Assembly: GCA_017590115.1 (NCBI GenBank)
Contig: JAGGNK010007448.1
Location: forward strand, 1,838,815 to 1,902,814
Length of the DNA stretch: 64,000 nt
Direction of reading: 5' to 3'
Source: Montifringilla adamsi
Lineage: Eukaryota; Chordata; Aves; Passeriformes; Passeridae
Shown: positions 22,147 through 32,800 of the stretch, piece by piece
Layout of the letters: the number at the start of each line of letters is the position of its first letter
Numbering within the stretch: the stretch's first letter is position 1
The notes under the pieces: model-generated
Databases searched by the model: none
The model's input: the letters and a program-made list of their open reading frames with translations, nothing else
Told to the model about the DNA's origin: nothing
Translations under genes and position numbers: made by a program

Positions 22147-22389
22147 CCATACAGATTCCGGGGCTCCCCCCAATGGGAGCGAGTGCGTGTGGCGGAGGCG
22201 GGAGGGGGGAGCGGCGGGGCCGCCATCCATGTTCCGGGGCCGCCCCATGCGGCGGGGCGGCGCTGGCGCGGCTCCATCCAGAGTCCGGGGCCCGGCCGGG
22301 CGCGGCGGCGGCGGCGGCGGGCGGGCCGGTGCTATGAGCCATGCAGGGTCCGGGGCGGCGGCGGGCGGGAGCCATGCAGGGTCCGGGGC
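22147..22389. repeat. Five dispersed copies of an 18-bp CCAT...TCCGGGGC element
   Basis: Copies with the pattern CCATNCANNNTCCGGGGC lie at 22147-22164, 22223-22240, 22274-22291, 22339-22356 and 22372-22389, all on the + strand, the fourth and fifth being identical. The sequences between them differ, and spacing (76, 51, 65 and 33) is irregular. This looks like a family of binding sites or a decayed minisatellite in the first intron. Confidence 0.7.
22301..22324. repeat. Short (GGC)n run
   Basis: About seven GGC units followed by gggcgggcc in EHMT1 intron 1, some 400 bases after exon 1. Confidence 0.75.
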
Positions 22390-22587
22390 CCGCGGGCGGG
22401 AGGAGCCCCGCGGGGGAGCCGGGGCCGCGCGTCCCGGGGGAGCCCGGCTCGGCAGTCTGCGCTGCCGGCGCTGCGCTCCGCTCCTCCGGGGACACAACAG
22501 CACTTCCGTGCCTCCCCTGAGCTCCGCCGACCCGCCTGGGCGCTCCCGAGCACCGCCGGGGCTGCCCTGCCGCGCCGGGCATGTACA

Positions 22588-22745
22588 GTGATGGAACGGT
22601 TGGGGTTGGAAGGGACCTGGGGATCCGGTGCCACCCCTGCCATGGCACGGACACCTCCCGCTACCCCCGGCTGCTCCCAGCCCCGTCCAGCCTGACCCGG
22701 GACATCGCAGGGATCCCAGGGCAGCCACAGCATCCCTGTGCCGGC
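22588..22745 (-). mobile_element. CR1 LINE 3' end in the EHMT1 CpG island
   Basis: gatggaacggttggggttgg and aagggacctggggatc reproduce the reverse-complemented CR1 3' terminus, followed by the gccacccctgccatggcac segment. Only about 160 bp remain and they are unusually CpG-rich for a CR1. The insertion lies within the promoter-proximal part of intron 1. Confidence 0.75.
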
Positions 22746-23037
22746 CGGAGCGGCCCGGGGGTGGCGGTGCCCGCAGAGCCCCCGTCACCCGCCGGGCTCG
22801 GGGACACCGGCCCCGCATCCCCCGGAGAGCGGGCACTGCCGTGCGGTGACGGCAGCCTGGGCTGCGACCGTGCCCAGGGATGCCAGGGCACACGGCTGCG
22901 GCAGCGCTCCTTGTGCGGCCCAGCCTCCTGCCCCGGCGGCCAGAGAATGTAAACTTGTCACAGTCTGTGCCCCCAGGGGAACACCGGAGAGCAGCGGGGC
23001 TGGCTGCTGAGCCGGCGTGCACTGAGAGCCACCAGGT
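22746..23037. other. EHMT1 intron 1, GC-rich tail of the CpG island
   Basis: No exon or repeat recognised. CpG density falls towards the minisatellite that follows. Confidence 0.5.
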
Positions 23038-23450
23038 AATGACACAGGTGTGCGTCATACACGGGCTGTGACATGGGTGTGCAGTGTACAGAGGCTGTCA
23101 TACAGGTATGCATCACACACAGGCTGTCATACAGGTGTACACTCGTGTATGGACTGTCATACAGGTGTACAGCTGTACAGAGACTCATACAGGTGTGCGT
23201 TGTGCACAGGTTATAACACAGGTGTACATTTGTACACAGACTATAATACAGGTGTGCATCATTGTCAGACTGTCATACAGGTGTGCGTTGTGCACAGGTT
23301 ATAACACAGGTGTACATTTGTACACAGACTATAATACAGGTGTGCATCATTGTCAGACTGTCATACAGGTGTGCACTGTACACAGACTGTCATCCAGCTG
23401 TGCATCACACACAGACTCTGATCCAGGTGCACACTCGTGTACAGACCCAC
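23038..23450. repeat. 30-bp minisatellite with an 88-bp higher-order unit
   Basis: About thirteen units of roughly 30 bp, each built around catacaggtgt followed by a short inverted repeat and aca(g)act. Part of the array has an 88-bp higher-order period (30+30+28): the block starting near 23184 is repeated from 23272. Several units carry near-perfect inverted repeats, such as gtacagctgtac and tgtacatttgtaca, so single strands could fold. Because 30 is a multiple of 3, the array opens spurious reading frames with ten-residue repeats; the 28-bp unit shifts the frame. Confidence 0.9.
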
Positions 23451-26400
23451 TGGAGCTTGTGCCCACAGCCAGGTGTGGTCACTGATCTGGCCCACCCAGG
23501 TGTGCCAGGCTGGCTGCTGCCTTTCCCAGCTCTCTCTGCAGTGCCTTGTTGGCAGGGCTGTGCTCTGGCCCGGGATGTCTGCCCCATGTGGGGTGAGGTT
23601 TGTGGCACGGCCACGCAGGTGACACTGGCAGTGCTTTGGAAGTGCTGCAGACAGCTTGGATTTATTCCTCAGGCAGGATTCCCATCATTTTTGCTGGGAG
23701 ATTGTCCAAGGTTTCCTTTACGTTTTCTGTTCCATCCCAGTTGGCCTGATCCTGTTGCCTTTCCCTGGTCCTTTTGCAGAGGATGAATGTTAATTTTTCC
23801 CTGTGACAGAGGAATCAGCCCTTGAGTGCCTCTGTGACTCCATGGTCCAGTTTTTCTTCCAGGAGAGTGGCACGGCTGAAACTGGGGCAGGAGTTGGTTC
23901 ATAGCTCATCAACTCCTAATGCACAGGTCAGTCCTAACCCTGCAGACACACAGGTTTTATTTTGGGAAGCATCTCCAGGGGCCCTGGCTGGGTCTGCCCT
24001 CTGAGCAGAGCTTTAAGAACCACTGCTCTCCGAGTCAGGCAGAGTATCCCCAGATGTTGCTGTGGATTATGGAGAGGGAACAGTGACTCATTTGGAGTTT
24101 AATTCCTCCCCTCCCCCATGAACTCAGTTCTGTCTGAGGCCAGATCTTGCTTATACCCCTCTGAGGCCAGAGGGGAGGAAGTTGGTGTAACTCAGGCTGG
24201 AATGTGGGGACTGGAGGAGAAGCTCTTTGCTTCCCCAGTGCTGGTGTGGGAGAGCAAGGAAAAACATCCCACGTCCACGGTGCTCTGCCAAGTGCAAGAT
24301 GGAATTGTTTCACTTGGTTAAGAGAGGTGCAGAGGTGTGTTTTTGGGAGGAGATCCTTACTCCCAGCAAAGAGCTGGGAGGGAGTGGGCAGGTTGGGAAG
24401 GTGATGTCTGTGTGTCTGCAGGGAGTGCCCAACCAACTCTGCTGGCAGCCACTGAACTCCAGACAAAAACTCCCAGTGTAGAACAGCTTCTTGCCAGATC
24501 TTAGTGTTGATGGCTGAGGGAGGATCTCTTTAAACACAAAGTTCTTGCTAAATCCTGTGAACTTCAGTTGTTCTCTTCTGGTACCTGTCCCAGGTGATCT
24601 CTGTGTTGGGGAATGGCTGTGCTGCAGTCCTTAGGTGCAGTGACCACAAGGCTGCCGAAAAATCTGATTTTGCTGTTGGATTTCTTTAGTAGATGTCTTA
24701 TATCCAGTCCAGTTTGGGGTTGTTATGTGCTTCAGACCTACTGCACTAAAGTTTAAACTTCAAGGAACTGAGATTTGAGGAATTGAGGCTCGCTCAGCCA
24801 GCACGTATGATGGTGCATGTTCATCAGATTTGGTGCTGCCCCTCCAGTTTGCATCAGTTTGTTGGAGAGCTGCCCTTGTGTTTGTGTTCTTCCCAAAATA
24901 CTTGTTTGGTGCAAGCTTGAAGTTCAGGCCGTGATGTTTTTCCTGGGGCTCATGGTGACCTGGGGAGGCTGGTGCAGGAAGCGAGGTGCGTGTGTGGCTT
25001 TGAGTGAAGTGGTTCCCTTAGAAGTCACGCTGCATTTTTCATCATTTTTCTTCCCTTCTGTCTGTTCAGATCTGTAAAATCTTTCTTCTGGAGGTGCAGC
25101 TTTGATCTCTAAAGCGACAAGCGGGCAGAATTCCTGGCTGGGGATCTGGGATGGGCTCAGCACCAGCAGCTCCCTGTGCTGGGGCTGGATCTGGGATGGG
25201 CTCAGCACCAGCAGCTCCCCACGCTGGGGCTGAGCACTTCTCAGATCAGCTGTGATGCTGAGGCTTCTCTCTGCTTTGGTCCTGCCTCTCATCCCCTCCA
25301 GCCGGTGCTGGGAGCTCCATGAGCCCCCTGCCAGCTCAGTCACCTCCCCACGACATCAAGGGCCAGCATTTCCCTGGCTCTGCCTGGAGAGAGGCTCCTG
25401 CAGCAGGTGCTGAGTGCAGGAGGGATCCCAGGAGCAGCCAGGAGCTGGGAGCAGTGAGCAGGGAGGGAAGAGCTGCAGATTCCCACTCTGTGTCTGCCAG
25501 GTGTCGCACCATCCAGCTCTGCTTCCAGGCCTGCCCTCCCTCATTCCCTCCTGCCAGTCAGGAGAGGCCTCTGTGGTTTTTAATTCACATCCCATTTCAG
25601 TCACTTATCTCAGGAAGACCTGGTGGGTTTTAAACCCCAGCACTCCTCCTCGGGGCTGTGTCCTGCGGGGCAGCTGCTTCCCCGGGGATCCCTGACGTGT
25701 GTTCACACCACACTGAACACACACAACACACCTGTGTTTCACTTGTGATACATTTCTCCTGGGGCACCAGGTTAATACATTTTAACTGTGTCTTTGGACA
25801 GAAAAAGAAGTTTGGTGTTTTTTTCCCTCTCTGGTACTCATAAGGAGGTTTTAGAACTTTTCTGAAGTAGGTAGGTTACTTTGTTAACAAGATTATAATT
25901 ACACACATCCCTGGCCCTGGCAAAGTCTTATCCTAAGTCAAATAGGTGCTAACTTTTATTTTTTTTCCATGAATTCTCACATGTTGTGGGCTGGCAAAGG
26001 CCTGTGGGGAACTCATCCTTTTCTTCCATCTAGAGAAACTTTAAATAATAACAGAATGAGCAAATGCGACTTGTGAAGCTTTAAGAAAGCTTAGAAGTGC
26101 CCTTCAGCTGTGCTAAGCTGATGTGACTGAGCCAATGTGACTGAAGAGAGCATCTGAAGAACATTTTGTCAGTCAAGGCAGAATCAAAGGCCTGGGTTAT
26201 ACTTTAAATAAACTCTTCCAATATAATTATGCTGGCTGGAGAGAATGATTTTTCATTTCTTCTTGCTGAAATTGTAATAAAAGTCCTTGCTGTGGATGCA
26301 GCTTTATTAGTTTAGAGGTGATCCCAGACCAAGGTGGCTTATTTTTTGCTTTTCAAAGCAGAGCCTTGGTCTCAGTTTGAGGAGTTTTGCCCACTTAGTT

Positions 26401-26746
26401 CTCTGTCCACGAATACAAAGGAATTGTTCTCCCACTGCTGTGTCAGCAGAAGCCCTGGGAGAGATGCAATTACCAGCAAAAAGCCCAACAGCAAGAAGGA
26501 GAAGAAGCAGCTCCTCCATGCAGGGAGCCCGTTGGAGTCTCTGGAGCTGGACCCCTTCCCTGGGAGCCGCGGGGTGAGGAGGGCACGGCATCCCTGAGCT
26601 GGTGCTGGGGCCCTGGGTGTCCATCTCCAGTGTGCGCCAGGGCAGCTGTACTGGGGTGACCAGGGGCTGATCTGGAGCAGTCTGAGCCTTGCCCTTTAGC
26701 AGCTTGCCTGTGCTCTGTCCCTTCCCCTCTCCACCCCAGAAGTGCT
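23451..26746. other. EHMT1 intron 1, unique sequence
   Basis: No splice-flanked conserved reading frame, RNA gene or transposon was recognised on either strand, apart from a 45-bp duplication at 25142-25231. The sequence changes from moderately GC-rich to more AT-rich beyond about 25700. Confidence 0.55.
25142..25231. repeat. 45-bp tandem duplication
   Basis: The unit starting ggatctgggatgggctcagc occurs at 25142 and 25187. The two copies differ by only a few bases. Confidence 0.85.
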
Positions 26747-26752
26747 CTTCCC

Positions 26753-26871
26753 TGTGGGAAATGGATTTATAGTAAATTCTCAAAACCTGACAGAGGGCTC
26801 ACATTGTATGCAGCTGTATGCAAACCTTAAGGTAAGAAATGCTGAAATCTTCTATAAATCCATTTCCCACA
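26753..26871. mobile_element. Small MITE-like element with 20-bp terminal inverted repeats
   Basis: The left end tgtgggaaatggatttatag (26753-26772) is the exact reverse complement of the right end (26852-26871). The 119-bp element is flanked on both sides by the same six bases, cttccc (26747-26752 and 26872-26877), as expected for a target-site duplication. The interior has no coding capacity. This looks like a non-autonomous DNA transposon remnant; the superfamily is not clear, since hAT elements usually duplicate eight bases. Confidence 0.6.
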
Positions 26872-26877
26872 CTTCCC

Positions 26878-29800
26878 CTCTTGCTTTTCCCTGGCAAAGT
26901 GCTGGTTTGGGCCACTGCATCCCAGAGAAGGAGGAGGTGAGAGGGGATTGTGTTTTGTGAGAGGTTCAAGGAGTCTGTTTGGGTGCTCCAAGACACATTT
27001 TGGAGAGTTCTCTCTTCCTGACTGTTGTGGAAGCCAAAGGTCACCACGGAGTTCAGTCAGGTATGTGTGGATCAGAGGGAACAGGGAGCAGTCCTGTGAG
27101 TCTGTGCTCTCTTGAAGTGAGGCTGTGTGGGCAGGGACATCCCATTGCTGATGGCTGGAGTCTGGCTGAAGTCGTAAAGTGAATCCGACAGGGAATGAAG
27201 AGTTTGGTGTGGCTCTCCTAGCTCTGGGAAGTTCATAAGCCCAGAATAAACCGTCTTTGGAAGAAAGCTCAGTGTGGTATTGCTGTGTCTAAAAGAGAAA
27301 AGCTTTTCAAAGCTTTGCTGCTTTTAAGTAAAACTTTGTAGCATAGCAAAGTATCCAGCACATCCTCTTTTGGAGTAGGAAATGTTGCTCCAAGAGGATT
27401 CCTGTTTCCTTAATTCCCAGCACAATCCCCACCATTGTTTTGCCATTTGCTTCTGTCTCAGCCCGGGTTTCTGTCTGGGATGGCTCAAAGCTGCTGCCTG
27501 ACTCATGGCACAGGCAGATCCTGAGCAGGTGAGCCCACCTGAGCTGTCTGGGGTGTAGCAGGGGCTGCCTTGGGGGTGGGGATGGGCTATTCAATATTAA
27601 TCCATCCTTTTCAGTGTCTCCTTCTGGCAGGAGAGCTCTCTGAGGCAGTGTCAGTTCAGGACAGGGAGATGCTGAGTGGCAGAGCAGAAAATTCAGGTCC
27701 ACTTCTGTTTGCATAAGGCTGATCATCCTGCAGAGCCAGCACATGGACAGGGAGGAAATTTGCAGGTGGTGCAGCTGGGGAGGAAGTAAATATGGAGCAA
27801 GATAACCAGGCTGACATGGATAAACCCAAAATAAAGCCAGGTAAGTGACTGAGCGTTCCAGGGAAATGTGAAATTTTGCAAACAGGGATAAAACTAACAA
27901 CAGTGATTAAATGTCCTTGGGTCAGCTGGCCAGAACCTGCTCCAGAAGGTGCTGTGAGCTCAGTACAGCATTTACAGCAGCAGCAGGACCAGGCAGCTGA
28001 GCTGAGTGGAGATCAGAGGTGCCCAAAGATGGCCTGGGTCCGTTCCCTGTGCTGTGGGCAGAGCCAGTCCAGGAGCCCTGGGAAGCTGCAGCAGCACTGC
28101 CTGCTCCTGCTGCCCTCGGTGGTGGGAAGAAGAGGAATGAGGTGTTTATTGCTTCTAGGGACAGCCAGGAGGAACCTGATGGGCTGAGCCATCCCTAGAG
28201 AAGGGAGCAGGGCACGAGGGCACCTTTGTGGAGAGGGGATGGCAGTCCTGGTGTCTGAGCTGCAACAGGCTGTGCTGGGGCCTTGATTATGGTGGAAGTT
28301 GTTCAGAGTGCTGCTTCAGGCTTTTAATTAATTTGGAACTCAAGTGCAGATGTGGATTTGAGCATGTTGTCTTGCAAAAGGGAGCCCTGATCTCCCCAGG
28401 CTCTTGGCCATGACCTGCAGGTGCATTTGAGTACAGCCCTGAGAGCAATGAAATACATATTTCCCTCCTTCTTTTCATTTTTAAGCATCAGCTCCTGTTT
28501 TCTTGAGAATCTGAGCTACCTTCTTCCTCTCCAGTTGCACATTTCCAATTCTTGCAGTTTCAGAGGAAGTTTTAATAGGTAATTTCTCCCACAGGCTCAA
28601 AGCCAGAAGGCAAATTACCCCAATGCTTTATCCAGCTTCAGTGGGAATTGGGGATGTTTCATACTGCTGACCCAGAGCATTCAGAAGCTCTGCTTCTCTC
28701 AAAAATCATAATATTGTTTCAAGAAGTGGGAAATTAAACATGCACATGGTAGAAGACTTAGAAAGGATTAATGGGTTTCAAAATTACATGCTTCATCCAG
28801 CTGCTGATTTGGGAATTGAAAGTATGCTTGTTACAGAATTGGGAGGGAGGTACTGAAACGTGGTGTTCCTCAGCATCCAGTGAATGCAAATATCCCAAAT
28901 CTGTGGTTCCAAAGCCTTGCCCAGTTGCCAGACTGACTCCAGGTTTGATGCTGGATTAGCTCAGCCCAGGTGGGAGCAGCTGGGTGGAAAAACCCTCTGT
29001 ATATTTTATTTTGTCTTCCATGTAGTTTAATTTGTCCTCTCTTGATTATCTCAGCTCCTGGGGTATCGCCCAAAGCTGGTTTTTTGGCTGCTTTGACTGA
29101 AGTTCATTCCCTGTATTTGAGTTTTGCTTTAGGCACATGGAAGGTTCTGGAGGCTCCTCTTGGCTCCTTCTGCCTTGTGAGGAGGATTTGGGATCTGATT
29201 TGGGGCAGCACCTCGAGCCTGGAAGTCACTGGGACCTGCACTAAGTAGGAGATGGTTGTTGAAATCACTTGCATTTTTGGGACCTGGGAAATTCTTGTTT
29301 TGGTGCATTTCATATGTCCACTGAGGTTGGCAGCAAATTTACAGCCTGTCAAGTGTGGGTTTGGAGGTGTAAAGAAGAGAATATTTGTATTTGGGAGGTG
29401 AAAGTATTAACAATGGACTGGGAGCTGGTCTGTGTGGTTCCATGTAGGTCCCTGCCAGTTTGCACATAAAGCTCCAGATTATGAGAATCTAAAACATGAG
29501 TCTTAATATTTTATTAATTGAAGAGTATTATTAATATTTGATGGCTTAAATCAACACCCAGAAGGCTCTGCAAAAAGCACCATTGCTGAACTGGTAACCA
29601 AGACATGAGGTGCTTTTAATTGCAGACTTGTTTGTAATGGTTTTTGTGGCTCTGTGTTTTAAATGTTAAGGGTCTGTGAATCCCATACATTAGAAATCCT
29701 TTTGTTCTTTGGATTAGGAAGGGTGTTCTTTAGTTTTGCTGGGCTGGATTCAGATTGGTGCTTTAATGCCTTCTTAATATGCAAAGGTGATTGTTTGTAA

Positions 29801-32800
29801 GGTGTCCTGTCGGGCCTGGAGGTGACATCTGGAATATTTAATCCTTTTTGCCACACTCTGAGGACAAACAAGGACTGTTCCTTTAAAGATGGCCCTCGGA
29901 TGAGCTGGAATATTTCCTCTTGCTGTAGTGCCAGCTCCGGGAGCACGTGTGGAGAGGTGAGGTGAAGGTCCTGCCTGTCTTTTAATCCACATCCCCCTGC
30001 AGCAGGGAGATGCCACCAGTGAGCAGACAGACAAACTGCAGCTCAGTCTGCTTTGAATTTGGGAATTCACAGCACCAGGAGCTGCCGGCGTGCAGCGTTG
30101 GGAAAGGCCAGCGAGGGGGGATCATATTCTGTCTTTTATTTCCACTCTGGTTTCTAGGAGCTGCAAGTTGTATTTCTCATGTTTTTTTTTTTTTTCAAGA
30201 TTTTTTTAAGATTTCTGCCACACACAGTGAACTCCATGCCTTTCTCGCACTTCTTCTGGGTTTTTATTGTGAGTTTTGTTGTTTCCTTCCCTGTAGAATG
30301 TGCCCTTTGTGCTGCTGATCTGGTTATGTTCTTGTGTTTCTAGGAGTTTGCCTTTGATAAGAGCACGTTGGTATTAATCATTTATGGCTTTTATTAAAAC
30401 CTTATTGGTTTGATGTTTTCTCAGCCTTCCAGACTGCCCTCACAGAGGCTGCTTTATAGACATCATTTATCTCCTGCCCCTAGCTGACAGCAGCCCCAAA
30501 TTTTCCCTCCTCCTGCAGATGCTGGTGCTTTGTGCAGGGAGGACGTGCACGTTGTGTGACTTGCTGGGATTGTGGCTCGTGTGTGGGCTGGAACTGGGCT
30601 TTGAGACTGTGTCAGTGACATGGGACACACGGATTGTCCCCATCCCCATCCCCAGCCAGTGTCTGGCTCAGGTACCGACCCGGTGTGACCCCAGGGCTGT
30701 GCAAGAGGAGGAGAAGGGCAGGAGGTGATGAGGAATGGGGCTCATCTCTCAGGTCTGGCCCTGGCCAGTTTCACCAGCCAACTTGCCTTTCTTCACCGGG
30801 CCTTTGTTCCCAGCCACGCTTCCCATGAAAGGCAGGAGCAGCGGCTGCTCCATTGGCTGCAGGAATCCTCCTCCCCATACAGCCCTGCAGGGGATGAGCC
30901 CCGGGGCTGCCTTGGGGCTGGGAGCCCCGGGCTGGCACTTGCGGGGTGCCCAAGCTGCCTGCTGTGCCAGGGAGGAGAACCAGCTGGGAGGGGGGATTTC
31001 CATTGTCTGCCTTGGGATGAGCCTCAGCACCCTGTGCCTCTTTAGGGTGGGCAAACCCTAAGGAAGTGGCTTGGATATCCTCCCAAGAACAGGGAGGTTT
31101 GGTCTGGTCCTCCCCTCTCGTGACCCAGCAGCTCGAGGCCGGCGTGGGCAGAGCTGCAGAATTTGCAGACGTGGCCGAAGAGCTGCAGGAGGAGGAGGAG
31201 GAGGCTCCGTGTTTGTGTGTATTTATACTCTGCATGCCCAGGGATAGCCAAAACTCTTCTTTAAATGACCAAAACTCCACAAGTGGAAGTTGGCGTGGGG
31301 CTGCCAAGAGTAACCCCTGATGCAACAGTGTCTGCTCTAAAGGGAGATGTGAATGTTTGCTGCGTGTCCCGGTGACTCAGAGCCCTCCCTGCCCCATGGT
31401 GATGCTGATGCAGTTGCTGATCCCTGCCAAAGCAGGCAGTCCACACAAGGAGATTAGACAGCAGTCCCTGCCCCCCTGCTGGGTGCTCGTTAACATTTCC
31501 TTGCCGATGTATTATTAATTAAGCTAATTTTTATTGCCCTGTAAGTGTGGAGGGTGCTTTGCAAGCACAGAGGTTGTGTACCAGGGTTCCTGCAGCATGG
31601 TCCCATGTGTGAAATGAGGCTTGGACTGGTGCTTGAGTGCTGAGGAAAGGTAAATCTATGGGTTTGGCTTTCTTTTTTCTCTCTTAGCAGCTGCCTGGCT
31701 TCATGTCTGGGGCTGGTCAGTGTGGTGCTGTCTGAGCAGAGGGCTGAGGAAATGCTGTCTGTGCAGAATTAGTGCAGACAGACAATAGGACTTAAGTGCA
31801 AGCAGAGTTTGCAGCATTGACCCTCCATAAGACAGAAGATTACCGAGACTGGAGTATTATATTAAAAAGAGTTTTGGGACCTGATCCAAACCTAGAGAAG
31901 TCAGGGAGGGATTTGCCATCAGCTGCGGTGAGAGCAGCCTCCCTGCAGCGTACCCAGGCAATGGGGCAGGCAGCAGCTTAAACAAAAGAAGCTAAAAGAA
32001 GTGTCCAGGCAAGGCTGGTTGAGGTTTTGCTGCCTGTGGTGCTTTTCCCAGCTGTAAAACAGAGGTAATTTTTTCCCAAAGTTCAAAGGCCTGACTTGGT
32101 GTTGGAAGCCTTTAACTGGAATTGTTGAAGAACTGCTGAATATTAATTTTTGAATGTAGAGATTATCTTGATTAGGTAAGAGATGGCGAGTTACATAAGG
32201 GTCACTATTTTATATGCTCTGGTTTTTGGCTTTATTGCTTGACATCGTGGCCCGGCCTGATGAAGGGAACAGAAAACTTCTAGAAGCGCTTTGTAAAGTA
32301 TGAACTATTTGTGATCAAAGCCAGTGTGACTCTGAAGGTCCAGCTCCTCATCTTTGGACTTGTGATAGCAGCCTTGGATTCACCTTGAAAATGGGACCTG
32401 TGATCTTTCATATGTTCTTATTTCGTTCTTAAATTAGGCTAATGCATCCTGTTCCAGTCGATGCAATTATTAACAAACCTGGGCAATTATGACATCTATT
32501 GTACAGACATTCTGTGCTCCTTGCTAGGAAAAATACACTTTTAATAAACAAATCCACTTTGACAACCTGTCAAGGACTTTTCTAAAGTGAAATTGAAAGA
32601 GTCACCTCGGTGACCTTTCTTTTCTGTTCTGTTGTGTTTGGGTTTTTTACGTGATCTTGCAAGAGCACAGCAGCTGCAGCTGGGGTTCAGGCCTGGTTTC
32701 AGAGGGCAGGGGAGTGCAGGAGAGCAGGGAGGGGATCCCATGGGCTGGATCCCCCCGCCAGCATCCCCAGCCCTGCTGTGTCACAGTGCAGGATCCTCCC

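Larger units (their letters stand above)
21903..22587 (+). other. Start of EHMT1 intron 1 (CpG-rich)
   Basis: Begins with the gtgagt donor and remains inside the CpG island. It contains the five-copy CCAT-TCCGGGGC element and a short (GGC)n run. A further good donor-like string (cacg|gtgagt near 22129) could mark an alternative non-coding first exon, but there is no proof of this. Confidence 0.7.
21505..22950. promoter_or_regulatory. EHMT1 CpG-island promoter
   Basis: Very dense CpG from about 21505 to 22580, continuing more weakly to 22950. Within it are a strong NRF1 match, GC boxes at about 21821-21830 and 21851-21861, and two gccgccatg strings (about 21714 and 21752) that fit the YY1 core. 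There is no TATA box in the expected place. This is the usual architecture of a broadly expressed chromatin-modifier gene, and it surrounds the first EHMT1 coding exon. Confidence 0.85.

Noticed and set aside
22977..23035. A small exon-like segment between ccccag and ccaccag|gtaatg
   Set aside because: The splice signals are mediocre and there is no conserved coding content; chance matches of this quality are common in 42 kb.
22114..23058. A 314-codon minus-strand open reading frame over EHMT1 intron 1
   Set aside because: It lies in very GC-rich DNA where stop codons are rare, is full of Pro/Arg/Ala/Gly runs, crosses a CR1 fragment, and resembles no protein I know.
23038..23450. CRISPR-like array
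   Set aside because: The 30-bp units abut with no unique spacers, and the genome is a vertebrate, so it is a minisatellite.
23084..23485. A repeat protein with ten-residue Tyr/Cys/His-rich units
   Set aside because: This is the translation of a 30-bp minisatellite; similar frames open in a second register and the 28-bp unit breaks them.
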